Shown: positions 1 to 5,830, numbered from the stretch's first letter. The stretch is 6,174 bases of DNA from an uncultured Lachnospiraceae bacterium (GCA_902797565.1 CADBTO010000222.1:1-6174); one strand, 5' to 3'. The notes: generated by a model from the letters alone, not told the origin. A program made the numbers and translations.

Positions 1-1967
1 ACATCATATTCTGTCATCTCTGTCATCGCAAGCGCCTGCTTTCCGTCAAATGCGGTATCAATCTGCAGGCATGTGTTCTTGAGCAGCCCTTTTGCAACCA
101 TCAGGTTCATTTCCGTATCATCAACCAGAAGGATCTTCGCACCTTCAGCAAGAAACGCGGGAAGATAACCGCTGCGATATTCCTGCACTTCGCCCGCATC
201 CGTCCAATCTTCTCCGACCGGTGTCCAGTCCCGGACTTCCTGCCGCACCACAAATGAAAATGTACTTCCCTCACCATAGGTGCTTTCCACCTGCAGGCTG
301 CTGTCCATCAATCCCAGAAGCTTCCAGACAATGTTCATCCCAAGGCCTGTGCCTTCGATCGTCCGGTTCCGCTCCTCATCCAGCCGTTCAAATGCAGAAA
401 ACAGCTTTTCCAGATCTTCCTCCTTGATGCCAATTCCGGTATCAGATACTGCCACGCAAAGGTCTATGCCCGCTTCCTCCATCTTCCGTTTCTCAAAATG
501 GACAGACAGCCGCACGCTGCCCTCCCGGGTATACTTGACCGCGTTGCTCAGAAGATTCAGGATGACCTGCTGCAAACGCATCCTGTCTCCCAGCAGAATC
601 TCCGGAAGCTCCGGATCGATATCCGTTTCGAACTGCAAGCCCTTTTCCGCAGCGCGTGCCCCCATCATACTGACAAGATCACTGATCAGAAGTGCCACGC
701 GGTATTCATCCACAAAGAGCTCCATCTTTCCCGCTTCGATCCTGGAAAAATCCAGGACATCACTGATCTGTGACAGAAGCGCCTTGCCTGCACGCTGGAT
801 ATTGGACGCGTATTTCCGCAGCACCGGATCATCCGCCTCCCGCAAAATCAGCTCGTCCATACCCAGGATCGTATTGATCGGTGTACGAATCTCGTGGGAC
901 ATATTTGCGAGGAAGTCGCTTTTCGCCCTGGACGCGTCCTCCGCAGCCGCTTTGGCAAGACCCAATTTCTGATTTGCCTCCTGAAGCTTGCGCGTCTTCT
1001 CCGCCACTTTCTCCTCCAGAAGCGTATTCTGCCGTTCATTGATCTCACCAATATAAAGCAGATAACCCATAATCAGATATGCCATCAGGACGATGATAAT
1101 ATAGAGTCCCTGTGAACGTGCAAAAAATCCCGAAGCGGAAAGCAGAATCGCGGCGATGATTCCAAACAGGCTGACCCCAAGCTGCAGCCTGTTCTCCCGC
1201 TGCGTATATTCCCATTGCTTGAATTCAAACACATCCTGGCGCACCGTCTGAAAGGTTATACCCAGTTCCATAAACATGATCAGCAGGAGATAAAGAAGAT
1301 CCGCGAAATTATTATTCGGATTCCTGCCCACCGCTTCCTCAAACAGGTACTGGATATCCATGATTTCATAAACCAGCATTGCGAGATTAGACAGCATCGC
1401 CACGCGGAAAAAATTCTTCCGTCCAACAAGGATGCAGGTCTGCAGGCACATCATGCAGGTAAAAAATGCCGAAAACATGAACAGCAGGTATATAAACTGC
1501 TCCACGCTCCAATTCTGGCCAACCAGATCCTCGAAAAACTTGTACAGCACAACAAATCCGATCAATGCAAAACAAAATGAATTGACGAACAAATGTGCAC
1601 GATCCCGCCTCCGGTCCCGCAGCTTGTATCCCAGATACAAAACCTTATTCGCACCAAAGAAAACACTTGGACAAACATAAATAATCTGGACAAATGCGGT
1701 ATAGGGCTGTTTCCCAAGCATATAGTGGTTGACAAATCTCTCCACATCCCCCGCTACAAGACAGAGAAATCCACAACCCATAAAGATCGTGGAAAGTTTG
1801 TAAGGCCCCATAAACCGGATCTCAGACATCAACAGGCAGAAGATCAGGAAATACAAGACTCCGCCCAAAAGTTCCACCAACATTTGCGCACGGAGAACCA
1901 CGCCTATGACAGCCACTGCATAAAAGACCAGGATGCTGCAGATCAATCCCTTTTTCCATATTGACAT
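1..1967 (-). CDS. Membrane-bound hybrid sensor histidine kinase, C-terminus cut off by window edge
   Basis: Hybrid sensor kinase: it autophosphorylates a histidine with ATP and passes the phosphate to its own receiver domain. The frame is open from ATG 1967 to the edge (655 full codons). Residues 1-306 are hydrophobic, with roughly eight to ten membrane helices and no obvious extracellular ligand domain. Residues 308-348 form a charged coiled-coil-like linker. The H-box MSHEIRTP carries the phosphoacceptor H358. The ATPase domain shows the N-box (NLLSNAVKYT, N475), G1 (DTGIGI, D509) and G2 (GTGLGM, 539-544). A receiver domain begins near 611 (KILLVDD, acidic pair D616/D617). The frame stops at EYDV; by family spacing the phosphoacceptor Asp should lie about four residues past the edge. 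The start overlaps the methyltransferase stop (TGATG), with AGGG(G) about 11 nt upstream. The signal sensed and the partner regulator are unknown. A further HPt domain or second receiver beyond the edge is possible but unseen. Confidence 0.95.
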   Translation of the reverse strand, partial: MSIWKKGLICSILVFYAVAVIGVVLRAQMLVELLGGVLYFLIFCLLMSEIRFMGPYKLSTIFMGCGFLCLVAGDVERFVNHYMLGKQPYTAFVQIIYVCPSVFFGANKVLYLGYKLRDRRRDRAHLFVNSFCFALIGFVVLYKFFEDLVGQNWSVEQFIYLLFMFSAFFTCMMCLQTCILVGRKNFFRVAMLSNLAMLVYEIMDIQYLFEEAVGRNPNNNFADLLYLLLIMFMELGITFQTVRQDVFEFKQWEYTQRENRLQLGVSLFGIIAAILLSASGFFARSQGLYIIIVLMAYLIMGYLLYIGEINERQNTLLEEKVAEKTRKLQEANQKLGLAKAAAEDASRAKSDFLANMSHEIRTPINTILGMDELILREADDPVLRKYASNIQRAGKALLSQISDVLDFSRIEAGKMELFVDEYRVALLISDLVSMMGARAAEKGLQFETDIDPELPEILLGDRMRLQQVILNLLSNAVKYTREGSVRLSVHFEKRKMEEAGIDLCVAVSDTGIGIKEEDLEKLFSAFERLDEERNRTIEGTGLGMNIVWKLLGLMDSSLQVESTYGEGSTFSFVVRQEVRDWTPVGEDWTDAGEVQEYRSGYLPAFLAEGAKILLVDDTEMNLMVAKGLLKNTCLQIDTAFDGKQALAMTEMTEYD

Positions 1968-1969
1968 CA
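1965..1969 (-). promoter_or_regulatory. TGATG stop/start overlap (translational coupling site)
   Basis: The TGA of the methyltransferase (1969-1967) and the ATG of the hybrid kinase (1967-1965) share one A. The kinase ribosome binding site, an AGGGG run, lies inside the last codons of the methyltransferase. This arrangement normally means that translation of the second gene depends partly on ribosomes finishing the first, so the two proteins are probably made in linked amounts. Confidence 0.75.
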
Positions 1970-2764
1970 AATCTTTTTCCCCTGTATGATCATAGAAAGC
2001 GGAAACCCGCTATGGTCAATTTCTGCAAACCCGCCGCAAATATCATAATCATACTCCTGCAGCCCCGTCACAACCATTCCGCTGCTGCACATTCCGGATA
2101 CGATCTCAGACATCGGGTGCGTATAATCCGTAAACGTCTTGGAATGATACTGTTTCTGCGTGATATAATACATGCCTTCATTCGAGGTCCACTGATGCTC
2201 AAAATAGGAATACTTGCAATCTCTTTTATGTTCCGGATCATACAGCTCTTCTCCCTCTGTGGCAAGCATATTGGTACAGGGGTGCTGCTCATTAACCACG
2301 ATCACAGCCCCCGGCTTCATGCACTTTGCCACCACCGAAAAAAAGCGGTCTAAATCATCAAACCAGCACAGCGCGCCGATCGTAATCAGTACAAGATCAA
2401 ACTGCTCCCGGTATCGGTCATCAATATCATATATATTCACAGCCTCAAACACACAGGGCAGATCCAGTTCATTTGCTTTCCCATTGGCAAAAGCCACCTG
2501 ATTCTCCGCAATATCAAACCCGATCCCTTTCGCGGCTTTTCCGCTTTTTACCAGTGAAAGAAGTTCTCTCCCATTGTTACAGCAAAACTGGCCAATGACC
2601 TTCCCTTCCAGTTCCATATTCCGCAGAACCTCTGCCGTTTCCGGATTAAAAAACGGATAGTCCTCCTGCCGGATCCGTTCTGCCAGATCTGCCCCCCAGG
2701 ACACATCCCTGTTATCAAACGCTTCCTCCCATGCCGCCTTATTCCCTTCGATATATTTTTCCAT
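1967..2764 (-). CDS. Class I SAM-dependent methyltransferase
   Basis: Predicted cytoplasmic methyltransferase of 265 residues with a Rossmann-like core. Motif I is at residues 56-68 (VIGQFCCNNGREL), a variant of the usual D-x-G-x-G-x-G loop that keeps only NNG. The acidic residue expected to hold the SAM ribose is D84 (GFDIAENQ). The strand-4 motif is FDLVLITIGALCWF (122-135), followed by the typical MKPGAVIVVNEQHP (149-162). Residues 180-260 are rich in Tyr and acidic residues and probably form the substrate cap. I chose ATG 2764 because GGGAGG (2774-2769) sits 4 nt upstream; an in-frame GTG at 2776 overlaps that site and is less likely. It follows the GNAT by 19 nt and overlaps the kinase by 1 nt. 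The substrate is unknown. Because the key loop is atypical, activity is likely but not certain. Confidence 0.9.
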   Translation of the reverse strand: MEKYIEGNKAAWEEAFDNRDVSWGADLAERIRQEDYPFFNPETAEVLRNMELEGKVIGQFCCNNGRELLSLVKSGKAAKGIGFDIAENQVAFANGKANELDLPCVFEAVNIYDIDDRYREQFDLVLITIGALCWFDDLDRFFSVVAKCMKPGAVIVVNEQHPCTNMLATEGEELYDPEHKRDCKYSYFEHQWTSNEGMYYITQKQYHSKTFTDYTHPMSEIVSGMCSSGMVVTGLQEYDYDICGGFAEIDHSGFPLSMIIQGKKI

Positions 2765-2768
2765 CAAA

Positions 2769-2774
2769 CCTCCC
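2769..2774 (-). promoter_or_regulatory. Ribosome binding site deciding the methyltransferase start
   Basis: GGGAGG lies 4 nt before ATG 2764. It overlaps the alternative upstream GTG codon (2776-2774), so the ATG is the better start. Confidence 0.7.
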
Positions 2775-2783
2775 ACTCACGCA

Positions 2784-3296
2784 TCACTTCTGAAGCGACG
2801 CGATGAACAACTCCATATCAATACAATTCCATGTGCCAACTGGCAGCGCACACTTCCTCCTGGCATACGGTGTAAAACCTGCCGCTTCATAACAATGCCT
2901 CGCTCCTTCGTTATTCTCGAATACCCCCAGATCAATCCGCGAAGCAGAAAGGTGCTCTTTTACATACGCAATTCCAAGCTGGAGCATTTCCTTCCCGAAG
3001 CCTTTTCCCCTGTGCGCAGGATCCACGATCACAAAGCCAAATCGAACAGAACGGTCATCATCCGCATTCGGATAGCGGATGATAAAATGGCCAAGGATAT
3101 TCCCCTGCCCGTCCACTGCCGCCAGCGGATAAAACCGCCCTGTTTCCAGCTGCGGCGCATAGTTTTCTATAATATCTGCTCCTGACAAAGGATACCGATT
3201 AAACCGGTCCGCAGACCATTTGTAAAATTCTTCCTCTGATTGAAGCCACCCGGCGATCACCGGCGCATCATCGTTTTTGAATTCCCGTAATTTCAT
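2784..3296 (-). CDS. GNAT family N-acetyltransferase
   Basis: Cytoplasmic acetyl-CoA-dependent N-acetyltransferase of 170 residues, complete GNAT length. The acetyl-CoA pyrophosphate loop (motif A) is VDPAHRGKGFGKEML at 91-105, with the R-x-x-G-x-G signature at R96-G101. Motif B is VFENNEGARHCYEAAGF (125-141), where N128 and Y136 are at the positions of the usual CoA-contacting Asn and general-acid Tyr. The N-terminus (KLREFKNDDAPVIAGWL) is the typical first strand and helix that shape the acceptor site. ATG 3296 is preferred because GAGGTGG (3312-3306) is 9 nt upstream. In-frame ATG 3305 is too close to that site, and GTG 3314 lacks one. It follows the P-loop gene after 78 nt and precedes the methyltransferase by 19 nt. 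The acceptor could be a small amine, an aminoglycoside-like compound or a protein N-terminus; nothing in the sequence decides. Confidence 0.93.
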   Translation of the reverse strand: MKLREFKNDDAPVIAGWLQSEEEFYKWSADRFNRYPLSGADIIENYAPQLETGRFYPLAAVDGQGNILGHFIIRYPNADDDRSVRFGFVIVDPAHRGKGFGKEMLQLGIAYVKEHLSASRIDLGVFENNEGARHCYEAAGFTPYARRKCALPVGTWNCIDMELFIASLQK

Positions 3297-3300
3297 CAAT

Positions 3301-3351
3301 CTCATCCACCTCACAGGCGCCTTCCGCCGTTCCCGGGCTCATTCACCTCAC
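3301..3351 (-). repeat. Imperfect direct repeat carrying the GNAT ribosome binding site
   Basis: GTGAGGTG[A/G]ATGAG occurs at 3351-3338 and again at 3314-3301 on the minus strand, 37 bases apart with one mismatch in 14. The second copy supplies the AGGTGG ribosome binding site of the GNAT starting at 3296. The first copy precedes an ATG (3342) that opens a 24-codon frame ending at 3268 inside the GNAT, but its ribosome binding site abuts that ATG, so translation there is doubtful. The pair looks like a small local duplication in the gap between the P-loop gene and the GNAT. Confidence 0.5.
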
Positions 3352-3374
3352 GGGCACATCCAGCCATTCCGGTC

Positions 3375-4166
3375 TCATACATCCGCGTCCCTGTATTTCT
3401 TGGACGGCAATACCGTATATCTGTCCGGAAAAATCTCTTTACAAATTGCCAGTTCTAATTCCTGCCTGTGCGCAAAATGGGAAAGCATCGCTTCCTCGCC
3501 GGACAGACCATGTTTCTTTGCAAACGGAGAATCATTAAAAAATCCAAGCATCAAAGGGAACCACATTTCCTTCCCCTGGTCATCCGTTCTTTCTTTTCTA
3601 ATCACATTGATATTAGATGGTATGTCTTCTGTCAACAGATATAAAATCTGGTATTCCCTGTCCCCAAGCACATCCCTGATCGCTGTATAAAAGTCCATGA
3701 TTTCCTGATCTGAAGCATTCTGAAACAGGATCATGTCCTCCACGATATTCTGGAACAGGGAGCATTCAAAGATATTCCCGATATTCCCAGTTCCTCTCCC
3801 GGCATTCCAATTTGAAAAACGTTCCAGTATCACATTCCGGAAGGCTTCCGGGGATAATCGGTTGTTATAAATTTCATACTGCTCCAGATCCTTATGGAAT
3901 CCGGGAATATCCGTGAGAATCCTGGTATAGCAGACCACGATCCGGCCGCCTTCTTCATGACTCTTTTCTCTAATCTCCTGCTGGATTGTCTGATATTTTT
4001 CAAGTATCCCCTGGTATTCCTCTTTACTCATACAGGCACACCATGCAAGTTCAACAGGGGAATAGTCTCCCTCATAAACAGGCCGATGGTCCCGGTGTTT
4101 CTCAGACAGTTTCCTGACAAGCGTACTCTTTCCGCTCCCCTGCAGTCCTTCTACAAAATAGTTCAT
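3375..4166 (-). CDS. P-loop NTPase, small-molecule kinase-like, function unknown
   Basis: Soluble 263-residue protein opening directly with a Walker A loop, GLQGSGKST at 7-15 (K13, S14), so it binds ATP or GTP. After it come EGDYSPVE (32-39), in the place where nucleoside and nucleotide kinases hold the acceptor, a strand IVVCYTR (76-82), an ECSLFQN motif (134-140) resembling a substrate-recognition helix, and a basic segment with R190, K191 and R193 that could be a lid over the phosphates. The order resembles thymidylate or deoxynucleoside kinases, yet none of their exact signatures is present, and I do not recognise a named family. Chloramphenicol phosphotransferase-like or other antibiotic-kinase roles are possible but only suggested by the neighbours. 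ATG 4166 has AAGG about 11 nt upstream; GTG 4169 is an alternative adding one residue. It begins 6 nt after the preceding GNAT stop, so the two are probably coupled. Confidence 0.88.
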   Translation of the reverse strand: MNYFVEGLQGSGKSTLVRKLSEKHRDHRPVYEGDYSPVELAWCACMSKEEYQGILEKYQTIQQEIREKSHEEGGRIVVCYTRILTDIPGFHKDLEQYEIYNNRLSPEAFRNVILERFSNWNAGRGTGNIGNIFECSLFQNIVEDMILFQNASDQEIMDFYTAIRDVLGDREYQILYLLTEDIPSNINVIRKERTDDQGKEMWFPLMLGFFNDSPFAKKHGLSGEEAMLSHFAHRQELELAICKEIFPDRYTVLPSKKYRDADV

Positions 4167-4172
4167 CACACA

Positions 4173-4688
4173 TCAATCCTTCCAGATACCTTTGCTTATT
4201 TCATAAACTCCATCGTGGTATGCGCCTTCCCCGGTAAAGAAGGTCTGAAACCCACAGTGTTCCAGAACCCGTCCGGATGCAGCATTCTCCAGAAGCCGGA
4301 TTCCGTACACTTCCGTTACCCCGACCCGCTCTGCGATCACTGGAAGAAACGCCTTCACCGCTTCCGTTGCATATCCCTGCCCTGTATATGCCTTCGCGAC
4401 ATGATATCCAATCTCCCATTTCCCGTCTTCGATCGGAACCAGCTGGACATATCCGATATTTTGATTCCCATCTTTCGTGATCACTGCATAGACCAGCGGA
4501 CCTGCCGCAGATCCATACTGGGAAATCAGAAATTCCAGTGTTTCCTTTGCATCTTCCAGCGTCTCAAACACTTCATCCGGCACAAATCTTCTTGTGTCTT
4601 CATCCAACGAATTCTGATGGACATCCATCGCCATGTCCATCGTCATTTCAGCGATCATCAGCCGCTCTGTTTCCAGCAGTATTTTCAT
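4173..4688 (-). CDS. GNAT acetyltransferase, RimJ/RimL-like
   Basis: 171-residue acetyl-CoA-dependent acetyltransferase. The opening LLETERLMIAEM is the hallmark first strand of the RimJ/RimL-type GNAT group (ribosomal protein N-terminal acetyltransferases and many small-molecule relatives). Motif A is GYHVAKAYTGQGYATEAV at 94-111, where the CoA loop reads T-G-Q-G-Y-A: the first position, often Arg or Gln in GNATs, is Thr here, but that position varies in this subgroup. Motif B is ENAASGRVLEHCGF (134-147), with N135 and the family-typical S-x-x-V-L-E-x-x-G-F. ATG 4688 has a perfect AGGAGG (4698-4693) 4 nt upstream. A 55-codon ORF ends 18 nt before it and the P-loop gene starts 6 nt after its stop. 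It is probably an early gene of the transcript from the promoter near 4900. The acceptor is unknown. Confidence 0.94.
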   Translation of the reverse strand: MKILLETERLMIAEMTMDMAMDVHQNSLDEDTRRFVPDEVFETLEDAKETLEFLISQYGSAAGPLVYAVITKDGNQNIGYVQLVPIEDGKWEIGYHVAKAYTGQGYATEAVKAFLPVIAERVGVTEVYGIRLLENAASGRVLEHCGFQTFFTGEGAYHDGVYEISKGIWKD

Positions 4689-4692
4689 GTGT

Positions 4693-4698
4693 CCTCCT
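4693..4698 (-). promoter_or_regulatory. Consensus ribosome binding site of the RimJ/RimL-like GNAT
   Basis: A perfect AGGAGG stands 4 nt before ATG 4688. It is the best match to consensus in the window and predicts strong translation of this gene. Confidence 0.8.
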
Positions 4699-4706
4699 GT
4701 CTTTTA

Positions 4707-4874
4707 TCATTCCGGAACACTGGTTAAAAGATGCACAGGCTCCGCGTTTTTCTCCATATACACAAATCCTTCTTCTTTATCCCCGGGTTCGGATCCGAAG
4801 GTCACTTTACAGGCTGACAACCAGCCATCAAGCACTCGTTCCATATCAAACGTCTTGCGGGAACCTTCCGACAT
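4707..4874 (-). CDS. Small hypothetical protein, 55 residues
   Basis: This open frame fills most of the gap between the CAT-like gene and the GNAT. It encodes 55 residues, acidic overall, with a Trp-containing helix-like segment (MERVLDGWLSACKV, 11-24), then FGSEPGDKEEGFVYMEK and an ending VHLLTSVPE. There is no signal peptide, membrane segment or recognisable motif. For: it lies just downstream of a plausible promoter, ends 18 nt before the GNAT start, and its residue composition looks protein-like. Against: the ribosome binding site before ATG 4874 is poor (only GGA nearby), while the better AAGAGG at 4897-4892 precedes ATG 4888, which opens a different 28-codon frame. It may be a real small gene, a remnant of a longer one, or one whose start was disrupted. 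A perfect 12-base palindrome, TTCGGATCCGAA (4788-4799), falls inside it. I do not recognise a family. Confidence 0.45.
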   Translation of the reverse strand: MSEGSRKTFDMERVLDGWLSACKVTFGSEPGDKEEGFVYMEKNAEPVHLLTSVPE

Positions 4875-4897
4875 TCCGAATCAGCCATCTTCCTCTT

Positions 4898-4926
4898 AGT
4901 GTACCACAGAATCAGGGAAATTGAAA
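4898..4926 (-). promoter_or_regulatory. Putative sigma-A extended -10 promoter for the GNAT/methyltransferase/kinase run
   Basis: On the minus strand TTTCAA (4926-4921), a 17-base spacer and TACACT (4903-4898) are seen, with TGG directly before the -10, giving an extended -10 element. The -35 is weak, but the TG motif compensates. Transcription would start near 4891, about 200 nt ahead of the GNAT and just ahead of the 55-codon ORF. It lies immediately after the weak terminator of the CAT-like gene, which supports a transcription-unit boundary here. Confidence 0.45.
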
Positions 4927-4946
4927 GCAAAAAAGGATGCTCCCCT
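4927..4946 (-). terminator. Weak candidate Rho-independent terminator of the CAT-like gene
   Basis: Directly after the stop codon the transcript reads AGGGGA-GCA-UCCUUU followed by more U. The six-pair stem includes two G-U pairs and closes a three-base loop, and the U run (4934-4929) overlaps its 3' arm. It is a poor hairpin, so partial read-through into the downstream genes is quite possible. Confidence 0.3.
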
Positions 4947-5608
4947 CACGTTCGATCCTGTAAACCGGGAAACCCTGCCATCTCCTTTTCCAGCAGCCTG
5001 TAAACATTTGCGGTCAGGAATCCATCTGCAATTGCGTGATTCAGCCGAACACTCACCGGCATCATCAGCCTGCCGTTTTCTTCCCGGTATTTCCCCCAGT
5101 TGATAATCGGGGCGAAATGCAGATATCCGTCCGGCAATTCAATATTCAGCGAATCATAGGACAGCCATGAAATATACGATGCGTCAAACCAGTTCGGATG
5201 GTTCATCACATCCAGCCCGTATTCCCTTGTTTTCTTCGCGTTCTCTGCGTCGTTTACCGCATTTCGATAAAACACCTCATAATCTTCCGTATACATCGTA
5301 TAAACCGGCGTACAGGTTTCCGTATCCTCATGAAAAATATACTGTATCGGATTGATGCTGTCATAGCAGATCAGCTCCTGCGTCTGCCAGAGATACCCCA
5401 TTTTATAGTCATCTCTGGAATTCAGCACCTTTGAAAGCACATATAGAAAATTGATGTAGAACCTGGTACCGGTCTGTCTGGAATATTCCACCAGATCCGT
5501 GACATCAATTCTCGCTGTCATAGAAGTGGAACACTTGCAGTCTTCCGTAAAATGACGGAAAACGCCGCTTCGATAATAATGCGCCTTATCAATGACTTTA
5601 TAGTTCAT
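4946..5608 (-). CDS. CatA-like (chloramphenicol) O-acetyltransferase family protein
   Basis: 220 residues, matching the usual 210-220 of type A chloramphenicol acetyltransferases, cytoplasmic trimeric enzymes that move acetyl from acetyl-CoA to a hydroxyl. The active-site segment is MPVSVRLNHAIADGFLTA (183-200): catalytic H191 and structural D195 are in place, but the first His of the classic H-H-A-x-x-D-G motif is Asn (N190). Other family landmarks are CSTSMTARIDVTDL (26-39), FYINFLYVLSKVLN (50-63), ISWLSYDSLNIEL (146-158) and YLHFAPIINWGKY (162-174). Start ATG 5608 has AAGGAG 10 nt upstream and GAGG 4 nt upstream. It has its own strong promoter and a roughly 50-nt leader. Many chromosomal Clostridia relatives exist whose role in chloramphenicol resistance is untested, so the family is firm but the substrate is not. 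Confidence 0.93.
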   Translation of the reverse strand: MNYKVIDKAHYYRSGVFRHFTEDCKCSTSMTARIDVTDLVEYSRQTGTRFYINFLYVLSKVLNSRDDYKMGYLWQTQELICYDSINPIQYIFHEDTETCTPVYTMYTEDYEVFYRNAVNDAENAKKTREYGLDVMNHPNWFDASYISWLSYDSLNIELPDGYLHFAPIINWGKYREENGRLMMPVSVRLNHAIADGFLTANVYRLLEKEMAGFPGLQDRT

Positions 5609-5631
5609 ACTTCCTCATCTCCTTCGTCTTT

Positions 5632-5650
5632 GTCGCCTGCGACCGTTCGC
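5632..5650 (-). promoter_or_regulatory. Possible alternative stems in the CAT-like leader
   Basis: The transcript leader contains GCGA-ACGG-UCGC and, overlapping it, GUCG-CAGG-CGAC. The two four-pair stems share bases and cannot form together. Such switches are used in inducible cat leaders, but here both stems are short and no convincing leader peptide with its own ribosome binding site precedes them, so regulation is only a suggestion. Confidence 0.2.
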
Positions 5651-5666
5651 TGTCTCTCTTTCAGAC

Positions 5667-5695
5667 ATTATGCCATAGAACCTGCTTTCTTTCAA
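5667..5695 (-). promoter_or_regulatory. Strong sigma-A promoter of the CAT-like gene
   Basis: On the minus strand TTGAAA (5695-5690), exactly 17 bases, then CATAAT (5672-5667), with TGG just before the -10, making it an extended -10. Each box differs from consensus at one or two positions. An A8 tract at 5714-5707 lies where an UP element would contact RNA polymerase. The predicted start near 5660 gives a leader of about 50 nt. Confidence 0.75.
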
Positions 5696-5797
5696 GACCG
5701 GTGTTCTTTTTTTTATAAAATCTCACATCTCACTTTCCCCCCGGAACGGAGACCTGGCACTACAGACTAAGATGCGCGATTCGGTCTTTTAGATTGT

Positions 5798-5830
5798 GTA
5801 CTGTATATCTAATGTTCTAGTACAGTATAT
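5798..5830. repeat. Operator-like repeat pair GTACWGTATAT
   Basis: GTACTGTATAT (5798-5808) and GTACAGTATAT (5820-5830) are direct repeats with a single difference, 22 bases apart, about two helical turns. Their cores, TACTGTA and TACAGTA, are also exact inverted complements, so the pair reads as an inverted repeat with a 15-base spacer. It lies between the two divergent promoters, upstream of both. This is the form expected of a regulator binding site, though no regulator gene is in view. Confidence 0.45.

Noticed and set aside
280..972. Long plus-strand open frame of 230 codons
   Set aside because: It lies opposite the hybrid kinase, whose full set of kinase motifs is on the minus strand. 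The plus frame is Ser/Arg-rich without any motif: a shadow.
1961..2353. Plus-strand frame with hydrophobic segments
   Set aside because: Antisense to the methyltransferase; the hydrophobic look follows from the complementary codons.
3297..3314. GTG 3314 and ATG 3305 as longer starts for the second GNAT
   Set aside because: The AGGTGG ribosome binding site falls between them and ATG 3296, which fits only the shorter start. Similar GTG extensions at 2776 and 4169 were set aside for the same kind of reason, though 4169 is less certain.
3894..4727. Plus-strand open frame of 277 codons, rich in His, Cys and Phe
   Set aside because: It spans the opposite strand of two well-supported genes (the P-loop protein and the GNAT) and has no ribosome binding site or recognisable domain.
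4788..4799. Perfect 12-base palindrome TTCGGATCCGAA
   Set aside because: It lies inside the 55-codon frame, with no U-run or second copy nearby, so it is not treated as a terminator or operator.
5697..5714. ACCGGT followed by T8 as a plus-strand terminator
   Set aside because: The six-base palindrome has no loop and cannot form a hairpin, and no plus-strand gene precedes it. The T-run is better read as the A-tract upstream of the CAT promoter.
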